From: UBA1205 sp045598105
GTDB lineage: Bacteria > Bacteroidota > Bacteroidia > Bacteroidales > WCHB1-69
Length of the DNA: 64,000 bases
Assembly (NCBI GenBank): GCA_045598105.1
Contig: JAZLLK010000007.1
Span: forward strand, 19,883 to 83,882
Direction: 5' to 3'
Positions 1 to 8,365 of the stretch are shown in pieces. The stretch's first letter is position 1. Each line of letters opens with the position of its first letter. The position numbers and the translations under genes were made by a program. The notes under the pieces were generated by a model, which was not told the DNA's origin, made no database searches, and was given only the letters and a program-made list of their open reading frames with translations.

Positions 1-778
1 GATAGACTTTAAGCGTCCCTTCAAGCGTATTACCATGATAGACGCCATAAAAGAGCACACCGGTATAGATATTACCGGTATGGATGAAGCCGAGCTGAAG
101 CAAACAGCTCAAAAGCTGGGCGTAGAAGTAAATGATACCATGGGCGTGGGTAAACTCATAGATGAAATTTTTGGCGAACAATGTGAAAAGAAATACATAC
201 AGCCTACCTTTATTACCGATTACCCCATAGAAATGTCTCCTTTGTGCAAGCGTCATCGTAATAATGCACAACTCACCGAGCGTTTTGAACTCATGGTGAA
301 CGGTAAGGAATTGGCCAATGCCTATTCGGAGCTGAATGATCCTATAGACCAACGCTATCGTTTTGAAGAGCAACTTCGCCTAAGCGAAAAAGGGGATGAC
401 GAAGCCATGTATATTGATCAGGACTTCCTTCGTGCCATGGAATATGGTATGCCTCCTACCTCAGGCTTGGGTATAGGAATAGACCGCCTGGTAATGATAA
501 TGACCAACCAGCCTTCTATACAGGATGTGTTGTTCTTCCCGCAAATGCGTCCCGAAAAACAGCCCGAAATGGCTACCGATGCCGAATTTGCCAAAGAAGG
601 TGTGCCCGAAGTATGGATACCCGTGCTGCGTAAGGCCGGCATACACACCATAGAAGATTTAAGAGACGCCACCGATACCAAATTGTTTAATACCCTGAAC
701 GGACTCAGAAAGAAAAATAAAATGGAAATACCTGCCCTGCAACTGGATGAGGTGAAAGCGTGGATACAGAAAAAATAA
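1..778 (+). CDS. lysS: Lysyl-tRNA synthetase, C-terminal part (5' end outside window)
   Basis: Class II lysyl-tRNA synthetase charging tRNA-Lys in the cytosol. The reading frame is open from the first bases, so the start lies upstream. Visible are the class II catalytic core (FELMVNGKELANAYSELNDP) and the motif 3 region (GLGIGIDRLVMI). After the core, roughly the last 65 residues form an extra domain (from about AEFAKEGVPE to the end) that E. coli LysRS lacks and that resembles a helix-hairpin-helix module; such tails are seen in Bacteroidota enzymes. dnaB starts 9 bases downstream, so the two are probably co-transcribed. Confidence 0.96.
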   Translation, partial: IDFKRPFKRITMIDAIKEHTGIDITGMDEAELKQTAQKLGVEVNDTMGVGKLIDEIFGEQCEKKYIQPTFITDYPIEMSPLCKRHRNNAQLTERFELMVNGKELANAYSELNDPIDQRYRFEEQLRLSEKGDDEAMYIDQDFLRAMEYGMPPTSGLGIGIDRLVMIMTNQPSIQDVLFFPQMRPEKQPEMATDAEFAKEGVPEVWIPVLRKAGIHTIEDLRDATDTKLFNTLNGLRKKNKMEIPALQLDEVKAWIQKK

Positions 779-787
779 TTATATACT

Positions 788-2302
788 ATGGAAGAAACTT
801 CAAAAGGAAAATATACCCGACGTAAAACTGCTGAAACATTGGATGAGGTGGATTTGCACGGCCGAGTGCAGCCGCAGGCCCGTGAATTTGAGGCCGCCCT
901 GCTGGGTGCCATGATGCTGGAGCAAAATGCTGCCGGTATGGTAATAGATAAGGTACAACCCGATATGTTCTATTTAAAGGAACATAAAATAATATATGAG
1001 GCCATGATGGAGGTGTATAGGCAAAACCATCCCGTGGATATATTATCAGTTACGGCACAGTTACGTAAAGCCAAGCAGCTGAATGATATAGGTGGCTCTT
1101 ATTATTTGGCCACCCTTACCAATAACGTGTCCTCTTCGGCCAATGTAGAGTACTATGCTACCATTATTAACGAAAAATATATACTTCGTCAGCTTATTAC
1201 CAATTCTACCGGAGTAATAGCCAAAGCCTATGAAGACAGTCAGGATGCTTTTACCCTGCTGGATGAAGCCGAAGCAGGCCTGTTCGCTATATCGGAGAAC
1301 AGCGTGCATAAAAGCGGGCAAACCATAGGTGAACTGGCTTTTAAATTCGGTAAAGATTTGGAGCAGCTTCGCACACAGGATGTGGAACTGCGAGGCGTGC
1401 CTTCCGGCTATACCGAATTAGATCATATTACCGGCGGCTGGCAAAAAGGTAACCTCATTATTTTAGCTGCCCGCCCCGGCGTGGGTAAAACAGCCTTCGT
1501 ACTGTCTATGGCCCGTAATATGGTGGTGGATAGTCACCGCCCGGTAGCCGTGTTCTCATTGGAAATGTCCGCCGATGAACTGGTGATGCGTTTGGTATCG
1601 GGTGAAAGTAAAATAAGCCAGGAAAAAATTAAAAAAGCCCGCCTGGATGATATGGAAATGGCTCAGGTACAGGCTGCCTTGGGTACACTGTCAGAAGCTC
1701 CGCTTATAATAGACGATACCGCCGGCCTGAATATATTTGAACTGCGAGCCAAATGCCGACGCATGAAACAGCAATATAACATAGAATGCGTTATTATAGA
1801 CTATTTGCAGCTTATGACCGCCTCTACCAAGGAAGGCCGTACCAATAGAGAGCAGGAAGTGGCTACCATATCCCGTTCACTTAAAGCCCTGGCCAAAGAA
1901 CTGGAAATACCCGTAATTGCTCTGTCACAGCTGAGCCGTAATGTGGAAAACCGTAACGCCGGTGATAAAACACCTCAACTTTCCGACTTGCGTGAATCAG
2001 GTGCCATAGAGCAGGATGCCGATATAGTTATGTTTATATACCGTCCTGAAGTGCACAAAATAGCTACCTTCCCCGACGGAACACCTTCCAGCGGCCTGGC
2101 CCAACTGGTGGTAGCCAAAAACCGTCACGGCGCACAAGAAAACGTATATTTACGTTTCATTAAGGAGCAGGTACGGTTTGCCAATAGGGAACAGGTATCA
2201 GTAGGTGATGCCATTAACGGCGGCGGACAAACACTTACCATACCCTCCAAAGGTAATTATGACAACGTAAATAATGAGGCGGGTGGCAGCATTCCTTTTT
2301 AA
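788..2302 (+). CDS. dnaB: Replicative DNA helicase DnaB
   Basis: Hexameric 5'-3' helicase of the replication fork, 504 aa, close to the usual 450-520. The N-terminal primase-interacting domain covers about residues 30-135. The RecA-like motor follows, with Walker A ARPGVGKTA near residue 230 and Walker B (CVIIDYLQLM) near 340. It ends with the arginine-finger region and DLRESGAIEQDADIVMFIYR. No intein is present. The ATG is 9 bases after lysS and no Shine-Dalgarno is visible. Probably in one transcript with lysS and perhaps pgk. Confidence 0.97.
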   Translation: MEETSKGKYTRRKTAETLDEVDLHGRVQPQAREFEAALLGAMMLEQNAAGMVIDKVQPDMFYLKEHKIIYEAMMEVYRQNHPVDILSVTAQLRKAKQLNDIGGSYYLATLTNNVSSSANVEYYATIINEKYILRQLITNSTGVIAKAYEDSQDAFTLLDEAEAGLFAISENSVHKSGQTIGELAFKFGKDLEQLRTQDVELRGVPSGYTELDHITGGWQKGNLIILAARPGVGKTAFVLSMARNMVVDSHRPVAVFSLEMSADELVMRLVSGESKISQEKIKKARLDDMEMAQVQAALGTLSEAPLIIDDTAGLNIFELRAKCRRMKQQYNIECVIIDYLQLMTASTKEGRTNREQEVATISRSLKALAKELEIPVIALSQLSRNVENRNAGDKTPQLSDLRESGAIEQDADIVMFIYRPEVHKIATFPDGTPSSGLAQLVVAKNRHGAQENVYLRFIKEQVRFANREQVSVGDAINGGGQTLTIPSKGNYDNVNNEAGGSIPF

Positions 2303-2342
2303 TTGAAAATAAATAAAACAGAAACAAAAATATAAGTAAGTT

Positions 2343-3539
2343 ATGGCAAAACAGAAACTGAAAGAGTATAATTTTAACGGCAAAAAAGCCCTGGTGAGAG
2401 TGGACTATAATGTCCCGTTAAATGAAGCATTTGAAATACAGGATACCAAGCGTATAGATGCTTCTATGCCTACATTGAAAAAAATATTGGGTGACGGCGG
2501 TAGCGTGATACTGCTGACACATTTGGGCAGACCCAAAAACAGGGAAGCACAGTTTTCACTTAAACACTTAATGCCTTATTTGCAGCAGGTACTGCAAGGT
2601 GCAAATGTATTGTTTGCTCCCGAATGTATAGGCGAACAAACCCAAAAAATGGCCGCTGCCCTGCGTCCCGGTGAAGTGTTGCTGCTGGAAAACGTACGCT
2701 ATTTTAAAGAAGAAGAAGCCGGTGATGAAACATTTGCCCGTGCCTTGGCCTCCTATGGCGATGTGTATGTAAACGAAGCCTTCTCCACCGCTCATCGTAA
2801 ACACGCTTCTACAGCCGTAATAGCACAGTTCTTCCCCCATGACAAAATGTACGGCTTACAAATGGAAAAAGAAATAGAAAGCCTTACTAAGGTAATGCAA
2901 AGCCCTCAACGTCCCGTTACCGCTATTATAGGCGGATCCAAAATATCCAGCAAAATAAATGTTATTACCAATTTAATGACCAAGGTGGATAACCTTATTA
3001 TAGGTGGCGGTATGGACTTTACCTTCCAAAAAGCCATGGGCGCTCACATAGGTAAATCACTGTGTGAAGATGATATGATACCCGTAGCTAAAGCAATAAT
3101 GGACAAGGCCAAAGAACTGGGTGTGAACCTGTACTGCACCATAGACAGAATAGCAGCCGATAAGTTTAGCAACGACGCCATGCGTGCCATATACGATGTG
3201 AAAAATATACCCGATGATATGGAAGGTATGGACCTGGGACCCCAAACCTGCATTAAATACCGTGAAGTAATTATGAATTCCGCTACCATACTGTGGAACG
3301 GTCCTATGGGCGTATTCGAAATGGATAACTTTAGTATAGGTACCTTCATGGTAGCCGACGCCGTAGCCAAAGCTACCGAAAAAGGCGCCTTCACCCTTGT
3401 GGGCGGCGGTGACTCCGTGTCGGCAGTGAATAAATTCCATCTTACCGATAAGTATAGCTATATTTCCACCGCAGGCGGCGCTATGCTCGAATATTGCGAG
3501 GGTAAAATATTGCCCGGTATAGCTGCCATGGAAGCTTAA
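2343..3539 (+). CDS. pgk: Phosphoglycerate kinase
   Basis: Glycolytic enzyme transferring phosphate from 1,3-bisphosphoglycerate to ADP; 398 aa, the normal bacterial length. N-terminal substrate loop VRVDYNVPLN, the THLGRPK motif, the central PVTAIIGGSKISSK segment and the nucleotide-binding C-terminal part (LWNGPMGVFE, TLVGGGDSVSA) are all in order. It starts 40 bases after dnaB and is followed by a terminator hairpin. Confidence 0.97.
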   Translation: MAKQKLKEYNFNGKKALVRVDYNVPLNEAFEIQDTKRIDASMPTLKKILGDGGSVILLTHLGRPKNREAQFSLKHLMPYLQQVLQGANVLFAPECIGEQTQKMAAALRPGEVLLLENVRYFKEEEAGDETFARALASYGDVYVNEAFSTAHRKHASTAVIAQFFPHDKMYGLQMEKEIESLTKVMQSPQRPVTAIIGGSKISSKINVITNLMTKVDNLIIGGGMDFTFQKAMGAHIGKSLCEDDMIPVAKAIMDKAKELGVNLYCTIDRIAADKFSNDAMRAIYDVKNIPDDMEGMDLGPQTCIKYREVIMNSATILWNGPMGVFEMDNFSIGTFMVADAVAKATEKGAFTLVGGGDSVSAVNKFHLTDKYSYISTAGGAMLEYCEGKILPGIAAMEA

Positions 3540-3570
3540 AAAAATAGCAGAATAAACGTAAAACTACCTT

Positions 3571-3671
<101 letters not shown>

Positions 3672-4250
3672 TTTGTGCATGCTATACAGCGTCTCTATTA
3701 CATATTGCACACTATGTGCGATTATAACAAAGTATGCGTGCATAGTATATTGTTATAAAAAACATGTGCGTTTATATAATTATCGATTTTATTACATGAA
3801 ATAATGTAATAATTATTGTGTAATAATTGTTTAAATATATACTTTTAGATGCTGCAACATTGGATAGAAGTATGTTTGTCGTTTGGAAACGTTTTTCATT
3901 GGGACAAAAAAGACGTAAAACTTGAACATTATCCACGTCCTGAGGCCCTGAGATTGCCCGTTGCAACAAATAAGTCAAGCCCGCGACATACGGTGCAGAC
4001 ATTTACTTGACTTATTCGAGTTGATTCTGTTTACTAAAATTTCTCAGGTTTCAGAACAGCTACCGAATAAATAAGCAAACGCTTGTTAATTAATGTGCCG
4101 TTTTAAAATTCTATTTCTATTTTTATCTTGTCCTTTACTTATGCAAAAAAAAAGTTACATTCATTTTCATTCGTATTATGTTGTCTTCTTTTGCCATATT
4201 TAAGTAAAAAATGTCTTTTTTTTGTTTAGGGTATACATTATAATAATATG
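3672..4250. ncRNA. Gene-free stretch with nested inverted repeats; candidate structured RNA, strand unresolved
   Basis: No convincing gene lies here. Between about 3885 and 4060 there are nested complementary segments. An 11-bp perfect pair (3969-3979 AATAAGTCAAG with 4006-4016 CTTGACTTATT) is enclosed by a 7-bp pair (3947-3953 CCTGAGA with 4042-4048 TCTCAGG). A separate hairpin CGTTTGGAAACG lies inside TTGTC...GACAA near 3885-3907. This segment is less AT-rich than its flanks. A good minus-strand promoter at 4251-4258 points into it; a weaker plus-strand match (TACTTTTA) starts at 3840. I could not match it to RNase P RNA, tmRNA, SRP RNA or 6S RNA. Confidence 0.3.
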
Positions 4251-4258
4251 CAAAGGTA
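4251..4258 (-). promoter_or_regulatory. TAnnTTTG promoter element (TACCTTTG) pointing into the gap
   Basis: On the minus strand an A8 run and TGC precede TACCTTTGC, the same context as the nusB and crcB promoters. It lies 43 bases after the stop of the membrane protein gene and has no recognised gene downstream. The first ORF is 20 codons (4197 to 4135). Confidence 0.6.
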
Positions 4259-4301
4259 GCATTTTTTTTGTATTGGCACCCGCAGGTAAGTGTAAAAAAA
4301 A

Positions 4302-5576
4302 TTATTCCACTACCGTTTTTGGCCGGCATAGCGGCAGGCATAGCACGTATGTCCACAAGGGCAGCAGTACCGAGCGATATCGGCATATAGCGCCGGCATT
4401 TGGGGTGGTGAGCCCTATAATAATATAGATAATAAGGCAGTACCATATAAGCAGCCATTGCTTGGCAGAGTAGGAGTAGTGGTGGAATACTGTTATGGAA
4501 AGCGATATAAACAGCAGTAAGGCCATAAATATATTTTCCATGAATATGCCTATGTGCAAGGCAGTGTGTTGGCTACAGGGTATCATAAGGGTATTGTATA
4601 ATGCTTGCGGTGCATAGTATATTACGCTACAGGTGCTGTTTTTTACCTGTGGAGCGGGCATATTCAGTCCTTGCCCTATAACGGTTTCCATGTTGATAAA
4701 CTGCTCATTTTTATTGGCTATATGGCTTACTATGTCTATGCCTGAATTCGGCATAAGGCTGTGTGCAAATGCCATGAGCAGTACGCCCAAAACTATGCTG
4801 CCTGCGTACTTATAGGCGGTATGTTGCGGCCGCAGGCTGCACCATATATACACAAGGCTACAGGCCAGCAATATTATACTCATATACAGGCGGCATACTG
4901 TCATACCTGCGGCCGCAACAATTACCCATATTATGCTACGCAATGAGCAGTGTTGCAGGCTTTGCTGCAAATAGTACAGGTATATGCTCATGCAGAAGAA
5001 AAACAATGGCTCCTTGAGTACGCCGGAAGTCCAAAACAGGAAGGATGGAATAAAAAAGCAGGCCAGTACACAGGCTTTTTCCTCCTTTATATTGGCAGGG
5101 TTAAAAAAACGGAGCAGAAAGTAGCCCCCCCACATGGTGAGCATTACCATCATGAGCAAGTGTACCCCGTAGCTGTGCCCGCTTATGCTGTGTAGCAGGG
5201 CGTGTACTCTTATTACGGTACGGTTCTCATTTATTACATTCTGCTCATAGGCCTTTACCCACGATTGGTTCAGGCTTAATCCTATGGCTGTGGCGGTACT
5301 GTCACGGCAGCCTGCCATAATGCGGCAAAAGTTCTGCGGACGGGTAAAAGCCATGTTATATAGCTGTTCGCCTGAGTGAAAGGTAGCCTCAGAATCCATG
5401 CCTTGAGGGTAATGATAGCGGTATACGCCGTAAAACCCTGCAGCAAATAATATGTGTGTGCATAAAAATACATATACATAGTATTTTGGCAGATATTTAA
5501 GTGAAAAAAACTTACTTTTGTATATTATGATTACAAAAATGATGCAATATGCAACCAAAAACACCCATGAAGTCAT
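4302..5576 (-). CDS. Multi-pass membrane protein, polysaccharide polymerase/EpsG-like in character
   Basis: An integral membrane protein of 424 aa with about ten hydrophobic segments. The motif PSFLFWTSGVLKEPL near the middle resembles the FW.SG..KE motif of Bacteroidota membrane proteins in surface-polysaccharide loci, so a Wzy- or EpsG-like role is possible but unproven. Its ATG (5574-5576) shares one base with the TAA of the upstream lipoprotein gene (TAATG), so the two are translationally coupled. The pair is divergent from a GT4 glycosyltransferase, which fits a glycan context. Function not assigned. Confidence 0.75.
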   Translation of the reverse strand: MTSWVFLVAYCIIFVIIIYKSKFFSLKYLPKYYVYVFLCTHILFAAGFYGVYRYHYPQGMDSEATFHSGEQLYNMAFTRPQNFCRIMAGCRDSTATAIGLSLNQSWVKAYEQNVINENRTVIRVHALLHSISGHSYGVHLLMMVMLTMWGGYFLLRFFNPANIKEEKACVLACFFIPSFLFWTSGVLKEPLFFFCMSIYLYYLQQSLQHCSLRSIIWVIVAAAGMTVCRLYMSIILLACSLVYIWCSLRPQHTAYKYAGSIVLGVLLMAFAHSLMPNSGIDIVSHIANKNEQFINMETVIGQGLNMPAPQVKNSTCSVIYYAPQALYNTLMIPCSQHTALHIGIFMENIFMALLLFISLSITVFHHYSYSAKQWLLIWYCLIIYIIIGLTTPNAGAICRYRSVLLPLWTYVLCLPLCRPKTVVE

Positions 5577-6565
5577 TATTGCAGTTCGTTTTCAGGGTTA
5601 TTATCGTCCCAACCCCAGTCGGCAGGTATTTCTTTATTCAGTTGAAGCATTACTTTGCGTAAGCAATTATGCGGGGTATCGTAAGGAATATAAAGTGGCG
5701 GTTCGTTTTTCACCAAAAGCACGTAGCCTATGTGGTATCGGTTTACCTGCTCACTTATATTTACCACGTCCACTTCTTCTCCGTTATAGTTGATTACCGA
5801 TAGCCGGTCAAATGTATTGTAAACGTCTTGGAATATAATATTTACGGGTTCCAAATGTTCCTGCATGCTTATGGTGTTCCACAACCATGTGTCATCGGTA
5901 TTTACCTGCATGTTAGCCGTATCGGCAAATAGTATTACGGCTTCATAGTCGGTGTCATAGTGGGGAAGCTCCACATAGCTGATGTTGCCGTTGGCTTCTA
6001 TGGTGTATTTGTCCTGAGTGAGCTTGTGTCGGTTTTGGTTATTAGTAGCGGAGTCATTGCTGAGTGATTGCAGCTTTTCATATTCTTTGCTTACGGTTAT
6101 GCTGTATATGTCGTCTATGTGGCATTGCCAATATTCGCTTTCTATATATTGGGGCATTTCCCGTGCGGCATTGTAGGCTACGGGTATAGCCTGTATTATT
6201 TCTGAGGTATCGGTGGTAATGGTAGCCAGTATTTTATATACAGGGTCACCGGCATTGGTAATTATCCATATATCAAAATCGGCAAAAGCTGCCAGTTTAT
6301 ATTCTGCCAACCATGTGTCAGGTATGTCAGTCCGCAGGGTAAAAGGGGTGCCTTTAAAGGTTTTGAGGCAGTGAATAATTTGGTTGACCATATTGGCCGG
6401 CAGTACGTTTGCGGTGTCAGCATTGTTTTCCTGACAGGTAATGTTACAAGGTACATTTTTTTCATTTAATACAAATACATGCGTATTATTATTTCTATGG
6501 CAGGCACTTAGGAAACATAGCAGGCAGCATACGCTGCAAATAATGAAGTATTTATTGTGTTGCAT
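5576..6565 (-). CDS. Lipoprotein of unknown function
   Basis: 329 aa with an N-terminal hydrophobic stretch and a lipobox (FLSAC) at about residue 22, so it is probably lipid-anchored and periplasm-facing. The rest is soluble and acidic, ending in DWGWDDNNPENELQ; I recognise no domain. A TAttTTTG promoter lies 33-40 bases upstream of the ATG. It is coupled by a one-base overlap to the membrane protein downstream, so the two may form a functional pair. Confidence 0.8.
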   Translation of the reverse strand: MQHNKYFIICSVCCLLCFLSACHRNNNTHVFVLNEKNVPCNITCQENNADTANVLPANMVNQIIHCLKTFKGTPFTLRTDIPDTWLAEYKLAAFADFDIWIITNAGDPVYKILATITTDTSEIIQAIPVAYNAAREMPQYIESEYWQCHIDDIYSITVSKEYEKLQSLSNDSATNNQNRHKLTQDKYTIEANGNISYVELPHYDTDYEAVILFADTANMQVNTDDTWLWNTISMQEHLEPVNIIFQDVYNTFDRLSVINYNGEEVDVVNISEQVNRYHIGYVLLVKNEPPLYIPYDTPHNCLRKVMLQLNKEIPADWGWDDNNPENELQ

Positions 6566-6597
6566 ATATATAAGCTTAATTGTTAATGCTACAAATG

Positions 6598-6605
6598 CAA
6601 AAATA
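6598..6605 (-). promoter_or_regulatory. TAnnTTTG promoter (TATTTTTG) of the lipoprotein/membrane protein pair
   Basis: Minus-strand TATTTTTG about 33 bases ahead of the lipoprotein ATG. It is back-to-back with the promoter of the glycosyltransferase. Confidence 0.55.
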
Positions 6606-6644
6606 TAAAAAAAAACGATATGAAAACGGGAATGCTGCCTATAA

Positions 6645-6652
6645 TATTTTTG
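6645..6652 (+). promoter_or_regulatory. TAnnTTTG promoter (TATTTTTG) of the glycosyltransferase
   Basis: Plus-strand TATTTTTG about 84 bases before the chosen ATG. It implies a 5' leader of roughly 75 bases. Confidence 0.45.
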
Positions 6653-6735
6653 TGTGATTTTTATGCTTTTAATAAAATTTTATTGAATTTGCACGAAATT
6701 TGTATTACCACTTTCTGTACTTTATTAATCATGTT

Positions 6736-7992
6736 ATGCAAGGAAGAAAAATAAAGGTTTTACACATATTGAATCGGTTTAATTTGGGTGGTCCCACCTA
6801 TTATGCCGTGTATCTTACCAAATTTTTGCCCAATAATTTTGAGGCACGCCTTATAGGCGGAGTAAAGGACGAGCAGGAAGGTACTTCCGAATATGTTACC
6901 GAGCAGTATGGTGTGGAGCCTATAGTATTGGATTCTATGCATCGGTCTATAGGATTTAGTGATATTAAAGCGTATAGAGAGGTAAAAGCCATTATTAAGC
7001 AATATCAGCCGGATATAGTGCACACGCATGCGGCCAAGGCCGGTTTTTTAGGTAGGGTGGCAGCACGGCGTTGTGGGGTACCGGTAATAATGCACACATT
7101 TCATGGTCACGTGTTTGATAAGTATTTTAGTGTCGGCAAGTCAAATTTTTACCAAATGCTGGAGCGAATGTTAGCCGGCATATCCACTAAAATTATTGCA
7201 TTGAGTGAGCAGCAGCGTTGTGATTTGGTAGAAAAATATCATATATGCTCTAATGATAAAATAGACGTAATACCTTTAGGCCTTGATTTGGACAAATATG
7301 TGGAAAACAGGGATGAAAAGCGAGTTTCATTCCGTTCTGCCTATGGAATAGGCCCTGATGAAGTGGCTATAGGTATAGTGGGTCGTTTGGCTCTTATTAA
7401 GAATCATTATATGTTTTTGCAAGCCATGCAAATGGTGAAGCGGCAGGCTACTAAAAAGATAAAGTTATTCATAGTAGGTGATGGTGAGGAGCATAGGCAT
7501 ATAGAGGAGTGGTGTGAGAATTTTGGTTTTAGTTATGCTAATTATAATGCATCGCAGGGCGGTACATGTCCGCAGGCCGATGTAATACTCACCTCATGGA
7601 TAAAAGACGTAAGTGAAGTATATGCCGGGGTAGATATAGTGTCGCTCACTTCTCTTAATGAAGGTACTCCCGGCAGCCTTATAGAGGCTCAGGCCGCTGA
7701 CAAGCCCATAGTGGCTACCCGTGTAGGCGGCGTAGCTGACATAGTGGAGGAGGGCGTTACCGCCTTATTGGTAGAAAGCGGTAATGCTGAAGAGTATGCT
7801 CATAAAATGCTTTCATTGGTAGAAGATGAAGGTTTACGTCATAAATTATCCGGTCAGGGGAGTAAATATGCCTTGTCACATTACGGTTACAGACAGTTAG
7901 CTAAGAATATGTCTCAGCTATATATGTACTTGTTTACTCATGTTGAATCATCACAGTATACTGAGGTAGCTGTTTGCAAGGAGAGTATGTAG
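6736..7992 (+). CDS. GT4-family glycosyltransferase
   Basis: A GT-B fold transferase using a nucleotide sugar, 418 aa from the ATG at 6736. A longer frame opening with TTG at 6700 adds 12 residues that look untranslated. The N-terminal Rossmann half has the NRFNLGGPTYYAVYL glycine-rich loop and DIVHTHAAKAGFLGR. The C-terminal half has VGRLALIKNH and the GT4 signature LNEGTPGSLIEAQAADKP (E-x7-E type). It probably adds a sugar to a surface polysaccharide; donor and acceptor are not predictable. Its 3' end overlaps the convergent HsdR_N-like gene by 59 bases. Confidence 0.9.
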   Translation: MQGRKIKVLHILNRFNLGGPTYYAVYLTKFLPNNFEARLIGGVKDEQEGTSEYVTEQYGVEPIVLDSMHRSIGFSDIKAYREVKAIIKQYQPDIVHTHAAKAGFLGRVAARRCGVPVIMHTFHGHVFDKYFSVGKSNFYQMLERMLAGISTKIIALSEQQRCDLVEKYHICSNDKIDVIPLGLDLDKYVENRDEKRVSFRSAYGIGPDEVAIGIVGRLALIKNHYMFLQAMQMVKRQATKKIKLFIVGDGEEHRHIEEWCENFGFSYANYNASQGGTCPQADVILTSWIKDVSEVYAGVDIVSLTSLNEGTPGSLIEAQAADKPIVATRVGGVADIVEEGVTALLVESGNAEEYAHKMLSLVEDEGLRHKLSGQGSKYALSHYGYRQLAKNMSQLYMYLFTHVESSQYTEVAVCKESM

Positions 7993-8365
7993 TGCCCTGT
8001 TTTTCAAAAATCATAAGGTTGTGTCCGTTAGCCAATATAATATAGGGGGCATGCAGTATGCTGTTATATACTGATGCCTGTAGTAATGTATTGTCGCTTA
8101 TATTCACGGTGGGTGCTTTGCATTCTACCAAGGCTATGTAGCGGTCGCGGTGTAGTATTACCAGGTCGTAGCGACGGGTAAGTCCGTTATAGTTTATTTT
8201 TTTTTCTATGGCAATAGCCATAGGCGGAACTTGAAGAGTGTGTATAAAATATGCTATAATGCTTTGTCGCACCCCTTCTTCGGGTGTGAGGGCTACATGT
8301 TTGCGGCGTATGGGGTCGTATATTTTCTTTTTGCCGTCAGGCAAAGTGTATATTTTGAACGGCAT
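7934..8365 (-). CDS. Small HsdR N-terminal-domain-like protein
   Basis: 143 aa, matching the short Bacteroidota proteins that hold only the N-terminal domain of type I restriction R subunits (HSDR_N_2 type). The nuclease-like core is visible: E54 (AIEKKI), YDLVILHRDRYIALVECKAP with the D...ExK pattern of a PD-(D/E)xK fold, then a Q in LLQASVYN. No helicase part, HsdM or HsdS is nearby, so it is not a restriction system. The ATG directly abuts the MoxR stop, so it is the last gene of the guaB/chaperone operon. Role unknown. Confidence 0.82.
   Translation of the reverse strand: MPFKIYTLPDGKKKIYDPIRRKHVALTPEEGVRQSIIAYFIHTLQVPPMAIAIEKKINYNGLTRRYDLVILHRDRYIALVECKAPTVNISDNTLLQASVYNSILHAPYIILANGHNLMIFEKQGTTYSPCKQLPQYTVMIQHE

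Noticed and set aside
418..912. Antisense frame over lysS/dnaB
   Set aside because: Fully overlaps two recognised genes on the other strand; only a frame shadow.
3772..4002. 76-codon minus-strand frame in the same gap
   Set aside because: Runs through the same repeats, ends in AT-rich low-complexity codons and has no recognisable domain.
3849..4010. 53-codon plus-strand frame with a protein-like composition (transposase remnant?)
   Set aside because: No family similarity I can name, no convincing promoter (only TACTTTTA directly before the ATG), and it coincides with strong inverted repeats that explain the sequence better as RNA.
4135..4197. 20-codon minus-strand ORF after the orphan promoter
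   Set aside because: Too short and ends in poly-Phe from a homopolymer; could at most be a leader peptide.
7934..8365. Type I restriction system
   Set aside because: Only the small N-terminal domain is present; no helicase, HsdM or HsdS in the window.
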